This document shows positions 52,914-60,910 of a DNA stretch of 60,910 nt, one piece after another. The notes under the pieces are model-generated. The model ran no database searches, was not told where the DNA came from, and saw only the letters and a program-made list of their open reading frames with translations. The stretch comes from Caulobacteraceae bacterium (GTDB taxonomy: Bacteria > Pseudomonadota > Alphaproteobacteria > Caulobacterales > Caulobacteraceae): contig CANJLH010000020.1 of the NCBI GenBank assembly GCA_947475415.1, forward strand, positions 1 to 60,910, in the 5' to 3' direction. The position numbers and the translations under genes were made by a program. Position 1 is the stretch's first letter. Each line of letters opens with the position of its first letter.

Positions 52914-53681
52914 TCACGCGCCGTTGCTCGCCTTCGCCCGCCGCGCGGCCTTGAACATCGCGATGAACGCCGAGGACTCGCGCTTCAACAAGGCGTTGAC
53001 ATCATGCTCACCGGCGTTGTCGCGGAGGAGTTCTCGGGTCAGATTGGTCTGCAGCGCCGGGAAGGCGGCGATCTCCTCCGCCAGTGCGATGGCCTTCGCC
53101 CGCAGCTGCTCGTCCGGAAAGACGGCGGTGATCAACCCCACTCGCTCGGCCTCTTTCGCATCGAGGGTCTCCGCGGTGAGACAGATATGGACGGCGCGCC
53201 CGTAGCCGACCAACTGCGGCAGCAGCGCGGTGCAGCCCAGCTCCGGCATAAAGCCCAGGCGCAGGAACGGGAAGGCGTAGGTCGATCCCTCGCCGCCGAC
53301 TCGGATGTCGAACGGCAGGATCTGGGTGACGCCCAGACCGATCGCCGCGCCGCGGATCGCTCCGATCGTCGGTTTCGAGCGCCGCATGAGATGGAGCCAG
53401 CTGCTGTCCTGGGCCATCGAGACCGAAGCCACCGTCGGCGATCGCCCCGTGGCCGGGTCCGGTGGCTCCGGCGGCGCTTTGAAATCGGTCCCCGCACAGT
53501 AGATCGGTCCGTCATGGGTGATCACGATGGCGCCTACGCCATCGTCGGCGTTCGCCGCCTCAATCGCCCTGACGGCCTCGCGGTACATCGGCAAGCTCCA
53601 GGCGTTGCGCCGCTCCTGGCGATCGTAGGTGATCACCGCGACGCGGCCGGTGATCTCGTAGCGAAGCGTTTGAAATGTCAT
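52914..53681 (-). CDS. Enoyl-CoA hydratase/isomerase family protein
   Basis: A 255-residue crotonase: RVAVITYDRQERRNAWSLPMYREA, oxyanion-hole segments IYCAGTDFKAPPEPPDPATGR and KPTIGAIRGAAIGLGVTQILPFDIRV, and a catalytic Glu in FMPELGCTALLPQLVG. The second catalytic Glu of hydratases may be missing, so it could be an isomerase. Only nine bases separate it from the MFS gene upstream on the same strand, suggesting an operon with MFS, AMACR-like and acyl-CoA synthetase genes. Confidence 0.89.
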   Translation of the reverse strand: MTFQTLRYEITGRVAVITYDRQERRNAWSLPMYREAVRAIEAANADDGVGAIVITHDGPIYCAGTDFKAPPEPPDPATGRSPTVASVSMAQDSSWLHLMRRSKPTIGAIRGAAIGLGVTQILPFDIRVGGEGSTYAFPFLRLGFMPELGCTALLPQLVGYGRAVHICLTAETLDAKEAERVGLITAVFPDEQLRAKAIALAEEIAAFPALQTNLTRELLRDNAGEHDVNALLKRESSAFIAMFKAARRAKASNGA

Positions 53682-53689
53682 GTCCTGTC

Positions 53690-55030
53690 TCAGTTGAGGC
53701 CGGCGGCGCCCGAAGCGTGCAAGGACCCTGCAAGAGGGGCGGGCTCCTTGACCGCGGTGAAGGCGAACAGGCCTCCGGCGACGATGAAAACGCCGAATAC
53801 GGTGACGAGCCCCAAACCCAGGCCGCCTGGACCGCCATAGGCGTCTGACAGAACGCCGACCAGAAGCGCGCCAAACCCGGCGCCAAGGTTGGCGCCCATC
53901 TGAAGGATGGCCAAGCATTTCCCGCGCAGATGATCCGGCGCCATGGAGGTGGCGATGCCGTAGCCGGGGCCGAGCCACATTGCCCCAACGACGCCCCCGA
54001 TCGTCGCCGCGACCAGGGCGAGGGAGAGGCTCGGGGCCAGCACGAACGCCATGTCGGCCAGTCCGATGGCGACGGCGACTCCGGCGAGCCACCATTGTGC
54101 GTACACCGGTCGCCTTGCGCCAACCCAATCGGCGATGACGCCGCCGCTGAGCGCCCCGACGATGCCACTGACCGCGCCGATCCCTCCCAGGGTCGCTCCG
54201 GCCGTCGCCAATGGCATCTGGTGGTGGCGCATAAAGAAAGCGATCATGAACGCGACCTTTCCGCCGGACGCCAGGGCGATCAGCATCAGGCCTGCATAAT
54301 GCGCAGCCATCGCCGGCCGGCGCAGGATGTAGGACAGCGCCACGCCGAGTTCCTTCACCCGCGCCCAGGCCGACGCGCCCGATGCGGGCGGCGCCGCAGT
54401 TCGCTGGGGCTCCGGCAGGGTGAAAAGCATCAGGATGGCGAGCAGCAGTCCAGGAATCGCCGCGACGAAGAAGGCCCAGCGCCAACCCCACTCGGCGGCC
54501 ACATAGCCGCCGCCGGCGCTGGCTAACAGGGCGCCGAACGGCGCGCTCAGGTAGAAGACGCCGGTGACAGTCGAGCGGCGTTCCTCAGGAAAGACGTTGG
54601 CGAGCAGCGACAGCGACGCTGGAACCCCGCCCGCTTCGGCGGCTCCGACAGTGATACGCGCCGCCAGCAGGGCGGCGAAATTGGGCGCAAGGCCGACGGC
54701 CGCGGTGGCCAGGCTCCACACGGTCACGATCTGGGCGAGGAAGGTCCGGCGGTTGACTCGGTCGATAAGGGGGCCTGTGATCAACCCGGCGACACCGTTG
54801 GCGATCCCGAACAGGAAGCCGGTCATCAGCCCGATCTGGCCGTCCGTGAGGCCGAACTCAGCCTTCACCGGCTGAACAACGGTGCTTGCAATCTGCCGGT
54901 CCGCCATGCTGCAGGTGTAGACCAGCATCAGCAGGATTGCGGCGTACCACCGCCAGAACGGCCGCGCGTACTTCGCGCCGGCCGCCGCACCGTCCGCGTG
55001 CGGAGCCACGGTCCTGGATGGTTCAGACAT
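53690..55030 (-). CDS. MFS transporter
   Basis: A 446-residue protein with 12 membrane segments. MADRQIASTVVQPVKAEFGLTDGQIGLMTGFLFGIANGVAGLITGPLIDRVNRRTFL carries the family loop motif, as in Spinster-type/aromatic-acid permeases; a second copy is in GGVIADWVGARRP. It probably imports or exports an acidic intermediate. Overlaps the end of the CoA-transferase gene upstream by eight bases. Confidence 0.9.
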   Translation of the reverse strand: MSEPSRTVAPHADGAAAGAKYARPFWRWYAAILLMLVYTCSMADRQIASTVVQPVKAEFGLTDGQIGLMTGFLFGIANGVAGLITGPLIDRVNRRTFLAQIVTVWSLATAAVGLAPNFAALLAARITVGAAEAGGVPASLSLLANVFPEERRSTVTGVFYLSAPFGALLASAGGGYVAAEWGWRWAFFVAAIPGLLLAILMLFTLPEPQRTAAPPASGASAWARVKELGVALSYILRRPAMAAHYAGLMLIALASGGKVAFMIAFFMRHHQMPLATAGATLGGIGAVSGIVGALSGGVIADWVGARRPVYAQWWLAGVAVAIGLADMAFVLAPSLSLALVAATIGGVVGAMWLGPGYGIATSMAPDHLRGKCLAILQMGANLGAGFGALLVGVLSDAYGGPGGLGLGLVTVFGVFIVAGGLFAFTAVKEPAPLAGSLHASGAAGLN

Positions 55031-56114
55031 CTACACCCCACGATCGCAGCCGCTGCACGCCGCCGACACCCGGCTTGCAGGGGCCGCCCTGGACCGCCCC
55101 GGGCGTGCGCGAGAAGCGCGGCGCCTGAGCCGACTGCAAAACACCGTCAACTTCGACGTAGGTCTGTCGGGCGCTCAGGTGCGGGTGGACCTGCGCTTCC
55201 GCAAGGTCGAGCACCGGCGCGAAGCAGGCGTCCGAGCCTGCGAACAGCGCCGTCCATTCGTCGCGCGGTCGTTCCAGGAACTTCGTTTCCAGCGCGGCCG
55301 CTTCCTCCGGCGTTCCCGCCAACGCGCCAGGTAGGCCGAGGCGTTGCAGGAGCTCGGCGTGGAAGTGCGGCTCCATCGCCCCCACCGAGACATAGCCACC
55401 GTCAGCGCAGGCGTAGCAGCGGTAGTTGGCCTTATCGCCGCCCAGCGGCAGGTTCTCGCGCCGCATGATGGTCGGATCGCGCTTCAGCATCCCGCAATAG
55501 ACCGTCATGAACGAGGCGGCGCCGTCGACGATGGCCGCGTCGATCACCTGCCCCTGCCCGGACCGCTCGCGCTCGTAGAGGGCCGCGACGATCCCCATGG
55601 CCAGGAACAGCGATCCCGCCCCGAAGTCGCCTAGCAGGTTGTTGGGCGGCATCGGGACCTCGCCCGGCCGGCCCATCATCGCCAGGGCGCCGGTGATGGC
55701 GATGTAGTTGATGTCGTGCGCCGCCGTCTGGGCCAGCGGCCCGGTCTGACCCCAGCCCGTCATGCGCCCGTATACGAGACGCGGGTTTTCCTTCAGCAGT
55801 TCGTCGGGGCCCAGGCCGAGGCGCTCCATCACGCCCGGCCGGAACCCCTCGATCAGCACGTCGGCGGCGCAGGCGGCGGCCCGGCACCGGGCGAGGTCGC
55901 CGGGGTCCTTCAGGTCGACCGTCATCGAGACCCGGCCGCGCGACAAGAGATCTAGCGAGCCGGACGCCTGGATGTGTGGCCGCTCCAGGCGGACGACGTC
56001 CGCGCCCATGTCCGACAGCAGTCCGGTCGCATAGGGCGCAGGGCCGAGGCCAGCGAACTCCAGGACCCTTACGCCGGCCAGCGGGCCTTTAGCCGGGCGC
56101 GGCGAATCACGCAT
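55023..56114 (-). CDS. CaiB/BaiF CoA-transferase family, AMACR-like
   Basis: A 363-residue protein aligning with alpha-methylacyl-CoA racemase: LAGVRVLEFAGLGPAPYATGLLSDMGADVVRLERP, His133 in AAHDINYIAI and Asp163 in LLGDFGAGS, the positions of the His-Asp catalytic pair of MCR (126/156 in Mycobacterium) shifted by seven. It would interconvert 2-methylacyl-CoA epimers, needed for steroid or isoprenoid side chains. ATG 56114 overlaps the end of the upstream synthetase gene by eight bases. Confidence 0.87.
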   Translation of the reverse strand: MRDSPRPAKGPLAGVRVLEFAGLGPAPYATGLLSDMGADVVRLERPHIQASGSLDLLSRGRVSMTVDLKDPGDLARCRAAACAADVLIEGFRPGVMERLGLGPDELLKENPRLVYGRMTGWGQTGPLAQTAAHDINYIAITGALAMMGRPGEVPMPPNNLLGDFGAGSLFLAMGIVAALYERERSGQGQVIDAAIVDGAASFMTVYCGMLKRDPTIMRRENLPLGGDKANYRCYACADGGYVSVGAMEPHFHAELLQRLGLPGALAGTPEEAAALETKFLERPRDEWTALFAGSDACFAPVLDLAEAQVHPHLSARQTYVEVDGVLQSAQAPRFSRTPGAVQGGPCKPGVGGVQRLRSWGVDV

Positions 56115-57843
56115 TGGCAACCTGCTCGTCACCTTCCACCTGGGCCGCAAGCTTGGCGCGTAGCAGAGCGACCAGCGCCGCCTTCTTCACCTTTCCCGAG
56201 CCGGTGAGCGGGAATTCGTCTGCGGTCAGCACGAACAGCCGTTTCGGGACCTTGTAGGACGACAACTGCGCGCGCAGCGCCGCGCGCGCGTGGGTTTCGT
56301 CGAAGGGCTGGCCTGTGCGGAGTTGCACCGCCGCGACCAGAACCATCGCGTCCGGGGGGCCTACGCCCACAACCGCCGAGCGCTCGACCGCCGGCTGGCC
56401 GTTCAACGCCAATTCGACTTCAAGAGGCGCCACGTTGGCGCCGTGGATCTTCAGCATCTCGCCACGGCGATGAGAGAACGCCAGATAGCCGGCCGTATCG
56501 ACCTCGCAGATGTCGCCGGTGGCGTAGAACCCGTCAACGGTGAACGTCTCGTCCCGCTCCTGCTTGTAGAGCCCTTGCATCAGGCAGTAGCCGGCCACTT
56601 CAAGCTCACCAGCTTCGCCCGGTGAAAGTGGCGCGCGGCTGACGGGATCGACGACCCGGTGGCGAACGCCCGGTACGGCGCGGCCGCAATAGCTGGGCCG
56701 GTCAGCGGGCAGCAACTCGTCCGGCGGCATGGATGTATGGGCGCCTAGCGTCTCGGTCATGCCATAGGAACGGCCGATTCGCTCTCGCGGGATGTGCTTG
56801 GGCTCACCGGTCCGGCCCGGATTCAGGAACCGCAGTCCGTCGCCGTCGCGTCGAGCCAGCGCCGCGCAGTCCATGGTCTGTCGAACCGCCTCGTAGCCAG
56901 CGGCGGTGAACACTGGGTCAACGTTCAGGGAGCGGAACCACCCCTCGTCGCCGCACAGCGCAGTGACGCCTTCGGCTTCGACCAGCCGCCGAACGGCCAC
57001 TCCGGAAGGGTCGTCCGGGGTGATCAGGCAGCAGCCCAGGTGCAGGCTATGCATGAGGGTCGCCGACAGGCCGGCCACCCAGAAGAACGGCCGAGTGCTG
57101 ACAAACCGCTCGCCGGGCAGGACTCCGAAAAAGTCGTGCGCCATCTGGTAGGTATGGCGGATCATCGGCCCGTGGCCATGCACCACACCCTTCGGATTCG
57201 CCGTGCTGCCGGAGGTGTGGATCATGCAAAGGCTGTCTGCCGGCGTGACTGCATCCTCCGCGGCGCGCAGCAGGGCGTCGTCAAACTCCGGCCGCTCCGC
57301 CGCCAGCCGCAGGAGCGTCGCTTCGGCTGGCCCCGCCCAGTCCCGGTCGCACGCGCCCCAGACCAGGACGTCGCGCAGGTATGGAGCCTCGGGCAGCGCC
57401 AGGCGGCCGGACGTTTGGCGCGACAGCTCGGGAAACGCCCGCTCCAGCCGTCCCAGATATTCATGACCAAGGTAGCTGTCGCAGGTCAGCAGCAACTGGA
57501 CGTCGGCGTTCCGCACCACCCAGCCAAGTTCCGGCGCCTGATAAAGGGTGCTCAGCGGCGCAACGATCGCCCCGATGCGCGCCGCTGCCATAAACAGCAG
57601 GGTGAACGCCGGTGCATTGGGCATGAGCAGGCCGACGCGGCTCCCCTTTCCCACCCCGCGGGCCAGAAGACCTTTTGCGAGCGCTGCCGAGCGCCGGTCC
57701 AACTCGGCGAATGTGATCCTGCTGTCCCCGCGGACTTGCGCCTCTCGTTCACCGTAGGCCACGGCGACGTAGCGCAGCAGTTCCGGAATAGTCGGCTGAA
57801 ACGGCGGGATCCTCTGGGTCCGCGTCGAAGGATATGCCGCCAT
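56107..57843 (-). CDS. AMP-binding acyl-CoA synthetase
   Basis: A 578-residue synthetase: MIHTSGSTANPKGVVHGHG (A3), GRSYGMTETLGAHTSMPP (A5), GFYATGDICEVDTAGYLAFSHRRGEMLKIHGANVAPLEVE (A7-A8) and FPLTGSGKVKKAAL with the catalytic Lys. ATG 57843 has TGAGGT at good spacing; the frame continues to 57987 without support. First gene of the synthetase-AMACR-MFS-hydratase operon, divergent from the TonB receptor. It should activate the imported acid. Confidence 0.91.
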   Translation of the reverse strand: MAAYPSTRTQRIPPFQPTIPELLRYVAVAYGEREAQVRGDSRITFAELDRRSAALAKGLLARGVGKGSRVGLLMPNAPAFTLLFMAAARIGAIVAPLSTLYQAPELGWVVRNADVQLLLTCDSYLGHEYLGRLERAFPELSRQTSGRLALPEAPYLRDVLVWGACDRDWAGPAEATLLRLAAERPEFDDALLRAAEDAVTPADSLCMIHTSGSTANPKGVVHGHGPMIRHTYQMAHDFFGVLPGERFVSTRPFFWVAGLSATLMHSLHLGCCLITPDDPSGVAVRRLVEAEGVTALCGDEGWFRSLNVDPVFTAAGYEAVRQTMDCAALARRDGDGLRFLNPGRTGEPKHIPRERIGRSYGMTETLGAHTSMPPDELLPADRPSYCGRAVPGVRHRVVDPVSRAPLSPGEAGELEVAGYCLMQGLYKQERDETFTVDGFYATGDICEVDTAGYLAFSHRRGEMLKIHGANVAPLEVELALNGQPAVERSAVVGVGPPDAMVLVAAVQLRTGQPFDETHARAALRAQLSSYKVPKRLFVLTADEFPLTGSGKVKKAALVALLRAKLAAQVEGDEQVANA

Positions 57844-58086
57844 GGCGTTCGACCTCAGTTCATGTACGCACCGTCCGTGAATCGCCACAGGAGCCAGGAC
57901 TTCCGCTGCGGCTGTTGCGGAGGGCTGGCTGATGTTGGGCTCATTCAGCCTGCAGATGAGTACACCATTTAATCCGCCCTGCAACACCGCGCCGGAGCCC
58001 GCCCGTCGCGTCCATCATGATGGCGGACCGCGGCGTCGCGCGACAGTTTACCCGGGCCATGCGCTTGCCTCTTTACCTCGCCGCGA

Positions 58087-58100
58087 TTAATGGGATACTC
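58087..58100. promoter_or_regulatory. Operator candidate, site A (TTAATGGGATACTC)
   Basis: Lies in the 344-base region between the divergent synthetase and TonB receptor genes, about 90 bases before the receptor ATG. Identical over 14 bases to site B. The rest of the region holds no gene that I can see. Confidence 0.65.
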
Positions 58101-58187
58101 TTGTTGGAATGCGCCGGGAACGGGACTTGGGGCGCACAAAACCTGTTCACACCCGTCCGCCGAGACGGAATAATTTGGGGGAGACAA

Positions 58188-60910
58188 ATGTATAAGACAG
58201 CCCTTTTCCTGGGTGCCGCCCTGAGCGCCCTGTCGCCCGCCATCATGGCGGCGCCGGCTGCGGCTCAGGACTCAGGCCAATCCAGCGCAAACGCGATCGC
58301 GGAAGTGGTCGTCACCGCCCGCCGGCGCGAGGAGAACGTCCAGGACGTCCCGCTGGCCGTGCAGGCCTTCAATCAGGAAATGCTGCAGCAGCGCGGCGTC
58401 AGCGAGGTCCGCGACCTGAAGTTCGCCGTGCCCGGACTGAACATCGCGCCCGGCACCTTCCGCGACTCGACACCGTCGGTGACCATCCGCGGCTTCGCCG
58501 GCGGCGGGCTTCAGATCGACAACGACCCGTCGATTCCGTTCATCATCAACGAAGTTCCGATCAATACGCCGAAGGGACAGAACGCCGCCTTCTTCGACCT
58601 CGCCAACATCCAGGTGCTTAAGGGTCCGCAGGGGACGCTGCAGGGCCGCAACACCGTGGGCGGGGCGGTGCTGATCACTACGGAGCGTCCGAGCTTCGAG
58701 GGCGTCAAGGGATACGTGAGCGCCAACATCGGCAACTACAGCCAGCGGATATTCGAGGGCGTCTTGAACGCCCCGCTGAGCGACGCGCTGGCGGTCCGCC
58801 TGGGCGTGCGGCGCGAAACCCGCGACGGCACCTGGGTCAACCGCGCCGACGGGCACGACTATGACGACAAGAACAACTGGGCCGGTCGCGCCTCCGTGCT
58901 CTGGCGGATCAACGACGACCTAGAGAACCTGACCGTAGTCGACGCCTTGAAAACCAACGAGCACGGCTCGGCGATGGTCTTCCAGGCCAAGGGCTTCGAC
59001 TTCAACGTTCCCGCCACCTGGCCCGCAGGCGGTCAGGTGATCGGCTGCAATCCTGCCAGCACGCTGCCGAATTGCGGCGGCGCCCACAACCTCTCGCTGA
59101 TGCTGGCGCCGGGCTTCGCCAACTACCTCGCCGCCGATCAGACCTACCAGGCGAGCCTGGGCTGGGGCCACTTCGATTCCTACCTGACCGCCGCGAATTC
59201 CCCCGACGGTCGGTCCCCGTTCGAGCGCATCCTGAACTGGGGCGCCAGCAACACCACCAACTGGGACCTCGGATCCGTCTCGCTGAAGAACATCCTCGGC
59301 TACCGGAACGTGAAATCGCACCTGCTGATGGACATCGACGGCACGTCGAAGGGCGTCTCCACCCTGCCGGCGTTCGGCTCGCTGCCCTTGCCGCTGCTGT
59401 GGTCCCTCAATGCGATGAACATGGAGCAGATCAGCGAGGAGCTGCAATTGCAGGGCGCTGCGCTCGATGACAAGGTCAACTGGATCACCGGCGCCTTCTA
59501 CTCCCGCTACGAGGGCAACGACTCTTCGGACTCGATCCAGTTTGGACAGAGGTTCTTCAATAATTTCAATACGGTCTCGCGCAGCATTGGCGTCTACGGC
59601 CAGTTCGACTACCACTTCACCGACCAGCTGACCCTCACCGCGGGCGGCCGCTATACCTGGGACCGCCGCGACGTGGTCTACCGCAACATCAGCGGCCTCA
59701 GCTTCCGGGACCGCACGATCGGCTACTTTGGCAAGTGGGGCACCCGGCAGGTGTTGTACCCGGCGAACTTCAATCCGGCGGTCAACTGCAACTTCAATCG
59801 CCAGCGCACCGCCACCCACGCCGCGTTCGAAGGCGTCGATCCGAAGAGCTGCGCGGTCCGCCGGCAGCTCAAGGGCGACGCGCCCGGCTACAACCTGACC
59901 CTGCAGTACAAGCCCACGACCGACGTGATGGTCTACCTGGCCCACCGTCACGGCTACCGCGCCGGCTCGCTCGCCGCACGGGCGACCTCCTACGAGGGCA
60001 TGCTAAACGAGGACGAGACCGTCAAGGACGTGGAAGCCGGGCTGAAGTCGCAGTTCATGGCCGGCGGCATGCCGATCCGCTTCAACGCCGCAGTGTACCA
60101 CTCCTGGTACGACAACATCGCGGTCTCGATCTCCAAGATCGACCCGGTGACCGGCCTGCCGATTAACCAGGCGGAAAACTCCGGCCGCGCCGTCCTATAC
60201 GGCGGCGAGGCGACCCTCGACATCAATCCGGTCGAAGCGGTCAAGCTGAGCGCCACCTACGGTTACGTCTATGCCAAGTACAAGGCCTTCCCGAGCCAGA
60301 CCGTGAACGACGCCGCCGGCCGGCCGCTGATCGTCTATGCCTTCGACAATCTGAAGTTCGGCACGCCGCGCCAAACCTTCACGGCCAACGCGACGTTCGA
60401 CCTGCCGATCGCGGAGGAGATGGGCGACCTGAGCTTCAACGTCAGCTACGCCTACACCAGCAAGCGCGCCGGCGGCACGCCGCCGGACAAGGGCTTTTCC
60501 TACGAACCGTCGTTCAGCCTCATCAATGCGCGGATCGACTGGCGCAACGTGGCCGGCAAGGGCGTCGATCTCAGCGTCTGGGGCAACAACCTCACCAACA
60601 AGCACTACTTCGACGGGGTCTTCGCTTTCGAGGACGCGGCGGCGTTCCGGTCCGCCTTCCCGGGCGATCCGCGGACCTACGGCGCTACGGTGCGTTATAA
60701 CTTCGCCGCCGCTCCTCCGCCGCCCCCCCCTGCGCCTCCGCCCCCTCCGCCGCCGCCTCCCCCGCCCCCTCCGCCGCCCCCTCCGCCGCCTCCGCCGGCG
60801 TATGAGGCCAAGCAGTTCATCGTCTACTTCCCGTTCGATCAGTCGATCCTGACGCCGGAAGCCCAGACGGTGGTCCAGGAGGCCGCGACCTACGCCAGCG
60901 CCGGCCACGC
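58188..60910 (+). CDS. TonB-dependent receptor with C-terminal OmpA-like domain, 3' end outside window
   Basis: About 907 residues are visible. A signal peptide (cleaved near AAAQD) is followed by a TonB box/plug (EVVVTARRREENVQDVPLAVQAF, VLKGPQGTLQGRNTVGGAVLITTERP), then a long beta-barrel ending in GDPRTYGATVRYNF at about residue 839, where receptors normally stop. Instead, six Pro, one Ala and 21 Pro follow in frame, then YEAKQFIVYFPFDQSILTPEAQTVVQEAATYASAG, the start of an OmpA-type peptidoglycan-binding domain. The receptor would import a hydrophobic substrate and could be tied to the cell wall. GGGGGAGA precedes the ATG. Confidence 0.9.
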   Translation, partial: MYKTALFLGAALSALSPAIMAAPAAAQDSGQSSANAIAEVVVTARRREENVQDVPLAVQAFNQEMLQQRGVSEVRDLKFAVPGLNIAPGTFRDSTPSVTIRGFAGGGLQIDNDPSIPFIINEVPINTPKGQNAAFFDLANIQVLKGPQGTLQGRNTVGGAVLITTERPSFEGVKGYVSANIGNYSQRIFEGVLNAPLSDALAVRLGVRRETRDGTWVNRADGHDYDDKNNWAGRASVLWRINDDLENLTVVDALKTNEHGSAMVFQAKGFDFNVPATWPAGGQVIGCNPASTLPNCGGAHNLSLMLAPGFANYLAADQTYQASLGWGHFDSYLTAANSPDGRSPFERILNWGASNTTNWDLGSVSLKNILGYRNVKSHLLMDIDGTSKGVSTLPAFGSLPLPLLWSLNAMNMEQISEELQLQGAALDDKVNWITGAFYSRYEGNDSSDSIQFGQRFFNNFNTVSRSIGVYGQFDYHFTDQLTLTAGGRYTWDRRDVVYRNISGLSFRDRTIGYFGKWGTRQVLYPANFNPAVNCNFNRQRTATHAAFEGVDPKSCAVRRQLKGDAPGYNLTLQYKPTTDVMVYLAHRHGYRAGSLAARATSYEGMLNEDETVKDVEAGLKSQFMAGGMPIRFNAAVYHSWYDNIAVSISKIDPVTGLPINQAENSGRAVLYGGEATLDINPVEAVKLSATYGYVYAKYKAFPSQTVNDAAGRPLIVYAFDNLKFGTPRQTFTANATFDLPIAEEMGDLSFNVSYAYTSKRAGGTPPDKGFSYEPSFSLINARIDWRNVAGKGVDLSVWGNNLTNKHYFDGVFAFEDAAAFRSAFPGDPRTYGATVRYNFAAAPPPPPPAPPPPPPPPPPPPPPPPPPPPPAYEAKQFIVYFPFDQSILTPEAQTVVQEAATYASAGH

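Noticed and set aside
53930..54526. Plus-strand frame opposite the MFS gene
   Set aside because: Composition and lack of a ribosome site mark it as a shadow frame.
60714..60797. Proline-coding repeat as a sign of a frameshifted assembly joining two genes
   Set aside because: The frame is kept across it, and the OmpA-like segment after it is in the same frame with normal composition; it is kept as a finding with this caveat.
1..60910. CRISPR arrays or insertion sequences
   Set aside because: No regularly spaced direct repeats and no transposase-like product were seen in any frame.

Overview
The window is GC-rich, densely packed alphaproteobacterial DNA, most likely from the Caulobacterales (Phenylobacterium/Caulobacter-like). 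This is inferred from a DUF1134/EipA lipoprotein, an OmpA-type proline-rich linker, a TonB receptor and many CoA-thioester catabolic genes. No database search was possible, so all names rest on motifs and recalled family features.

Region 1 (1-11010) is ordinary chromosome. It holds a molybdopterin oxidoreductase cut by the left edge, a UPF0114 membrane protein, a cupin, an SbtA/SbtB bicarbonate-transport pair flanked by a decayed second copy of the cupin 3' end, EipA, LepA, an entericidin, a DUF983 protein, MsrA, a TPR protein overlapping a c-type cytochrome, and tRNA-Ser(GGA).

Region 2 (about 11011-21281) is a mobile or phage-derived island directly after the tRNA. It has a hairpin-rich non-coding leader, a ParB-methyltransferase fusion, DUF5681, a terminase large subunit, and a serine recombinase with DUF2924 and DUF3489. 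Its right part has an ADP-ribosylglycohydrolase, a PD-(D/E)XK-motif protein, a divergent restriction-controller-like XRE protein with a C-box-like operator, and a dual-specificity phosphatase broken by a stop codon inside its catalytic loop.

Region 3 (about 21282-60910) is a large catabolic region. It starts with two tandem-duplicated LivK-type ligand-binding proteins that lack signal peptides, and a tandem-duplicated GntR regulator. Then come amidohydrolases, several SDRs, a sulfotransferase, a sulfatase, an LLM flavoenzyme, a double CoA-transferase, an Ltp2-like thiolase with its DUF35 partner, a GMC oxidoreductase, two acyl-CoA synthetases, a P450, an enoyl-CoA hydratase, an MFS transporter, an AMACR-like protein, and a TonB-dependent receptor fused to an OmpA-like domain (cut by the right edge). 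Together they suggest uptake, CoA activation, oxidation and side-chain cleavage of a hydrophobic, possibly sulfated, steroid- or terpenoid-like substrate. A motif, TTAATGGGATACTC, recurs in four divergent promoter regions and suggests one regulator ties these operons together.

The observations I rate highest are the TonB receptor-OmpA fusion, the double-domain cytosolic ligand-binding/double-GntR locus, the controller/nuclease/ADP-ribosyl-hydrolase locus, and the shared operator candidate.
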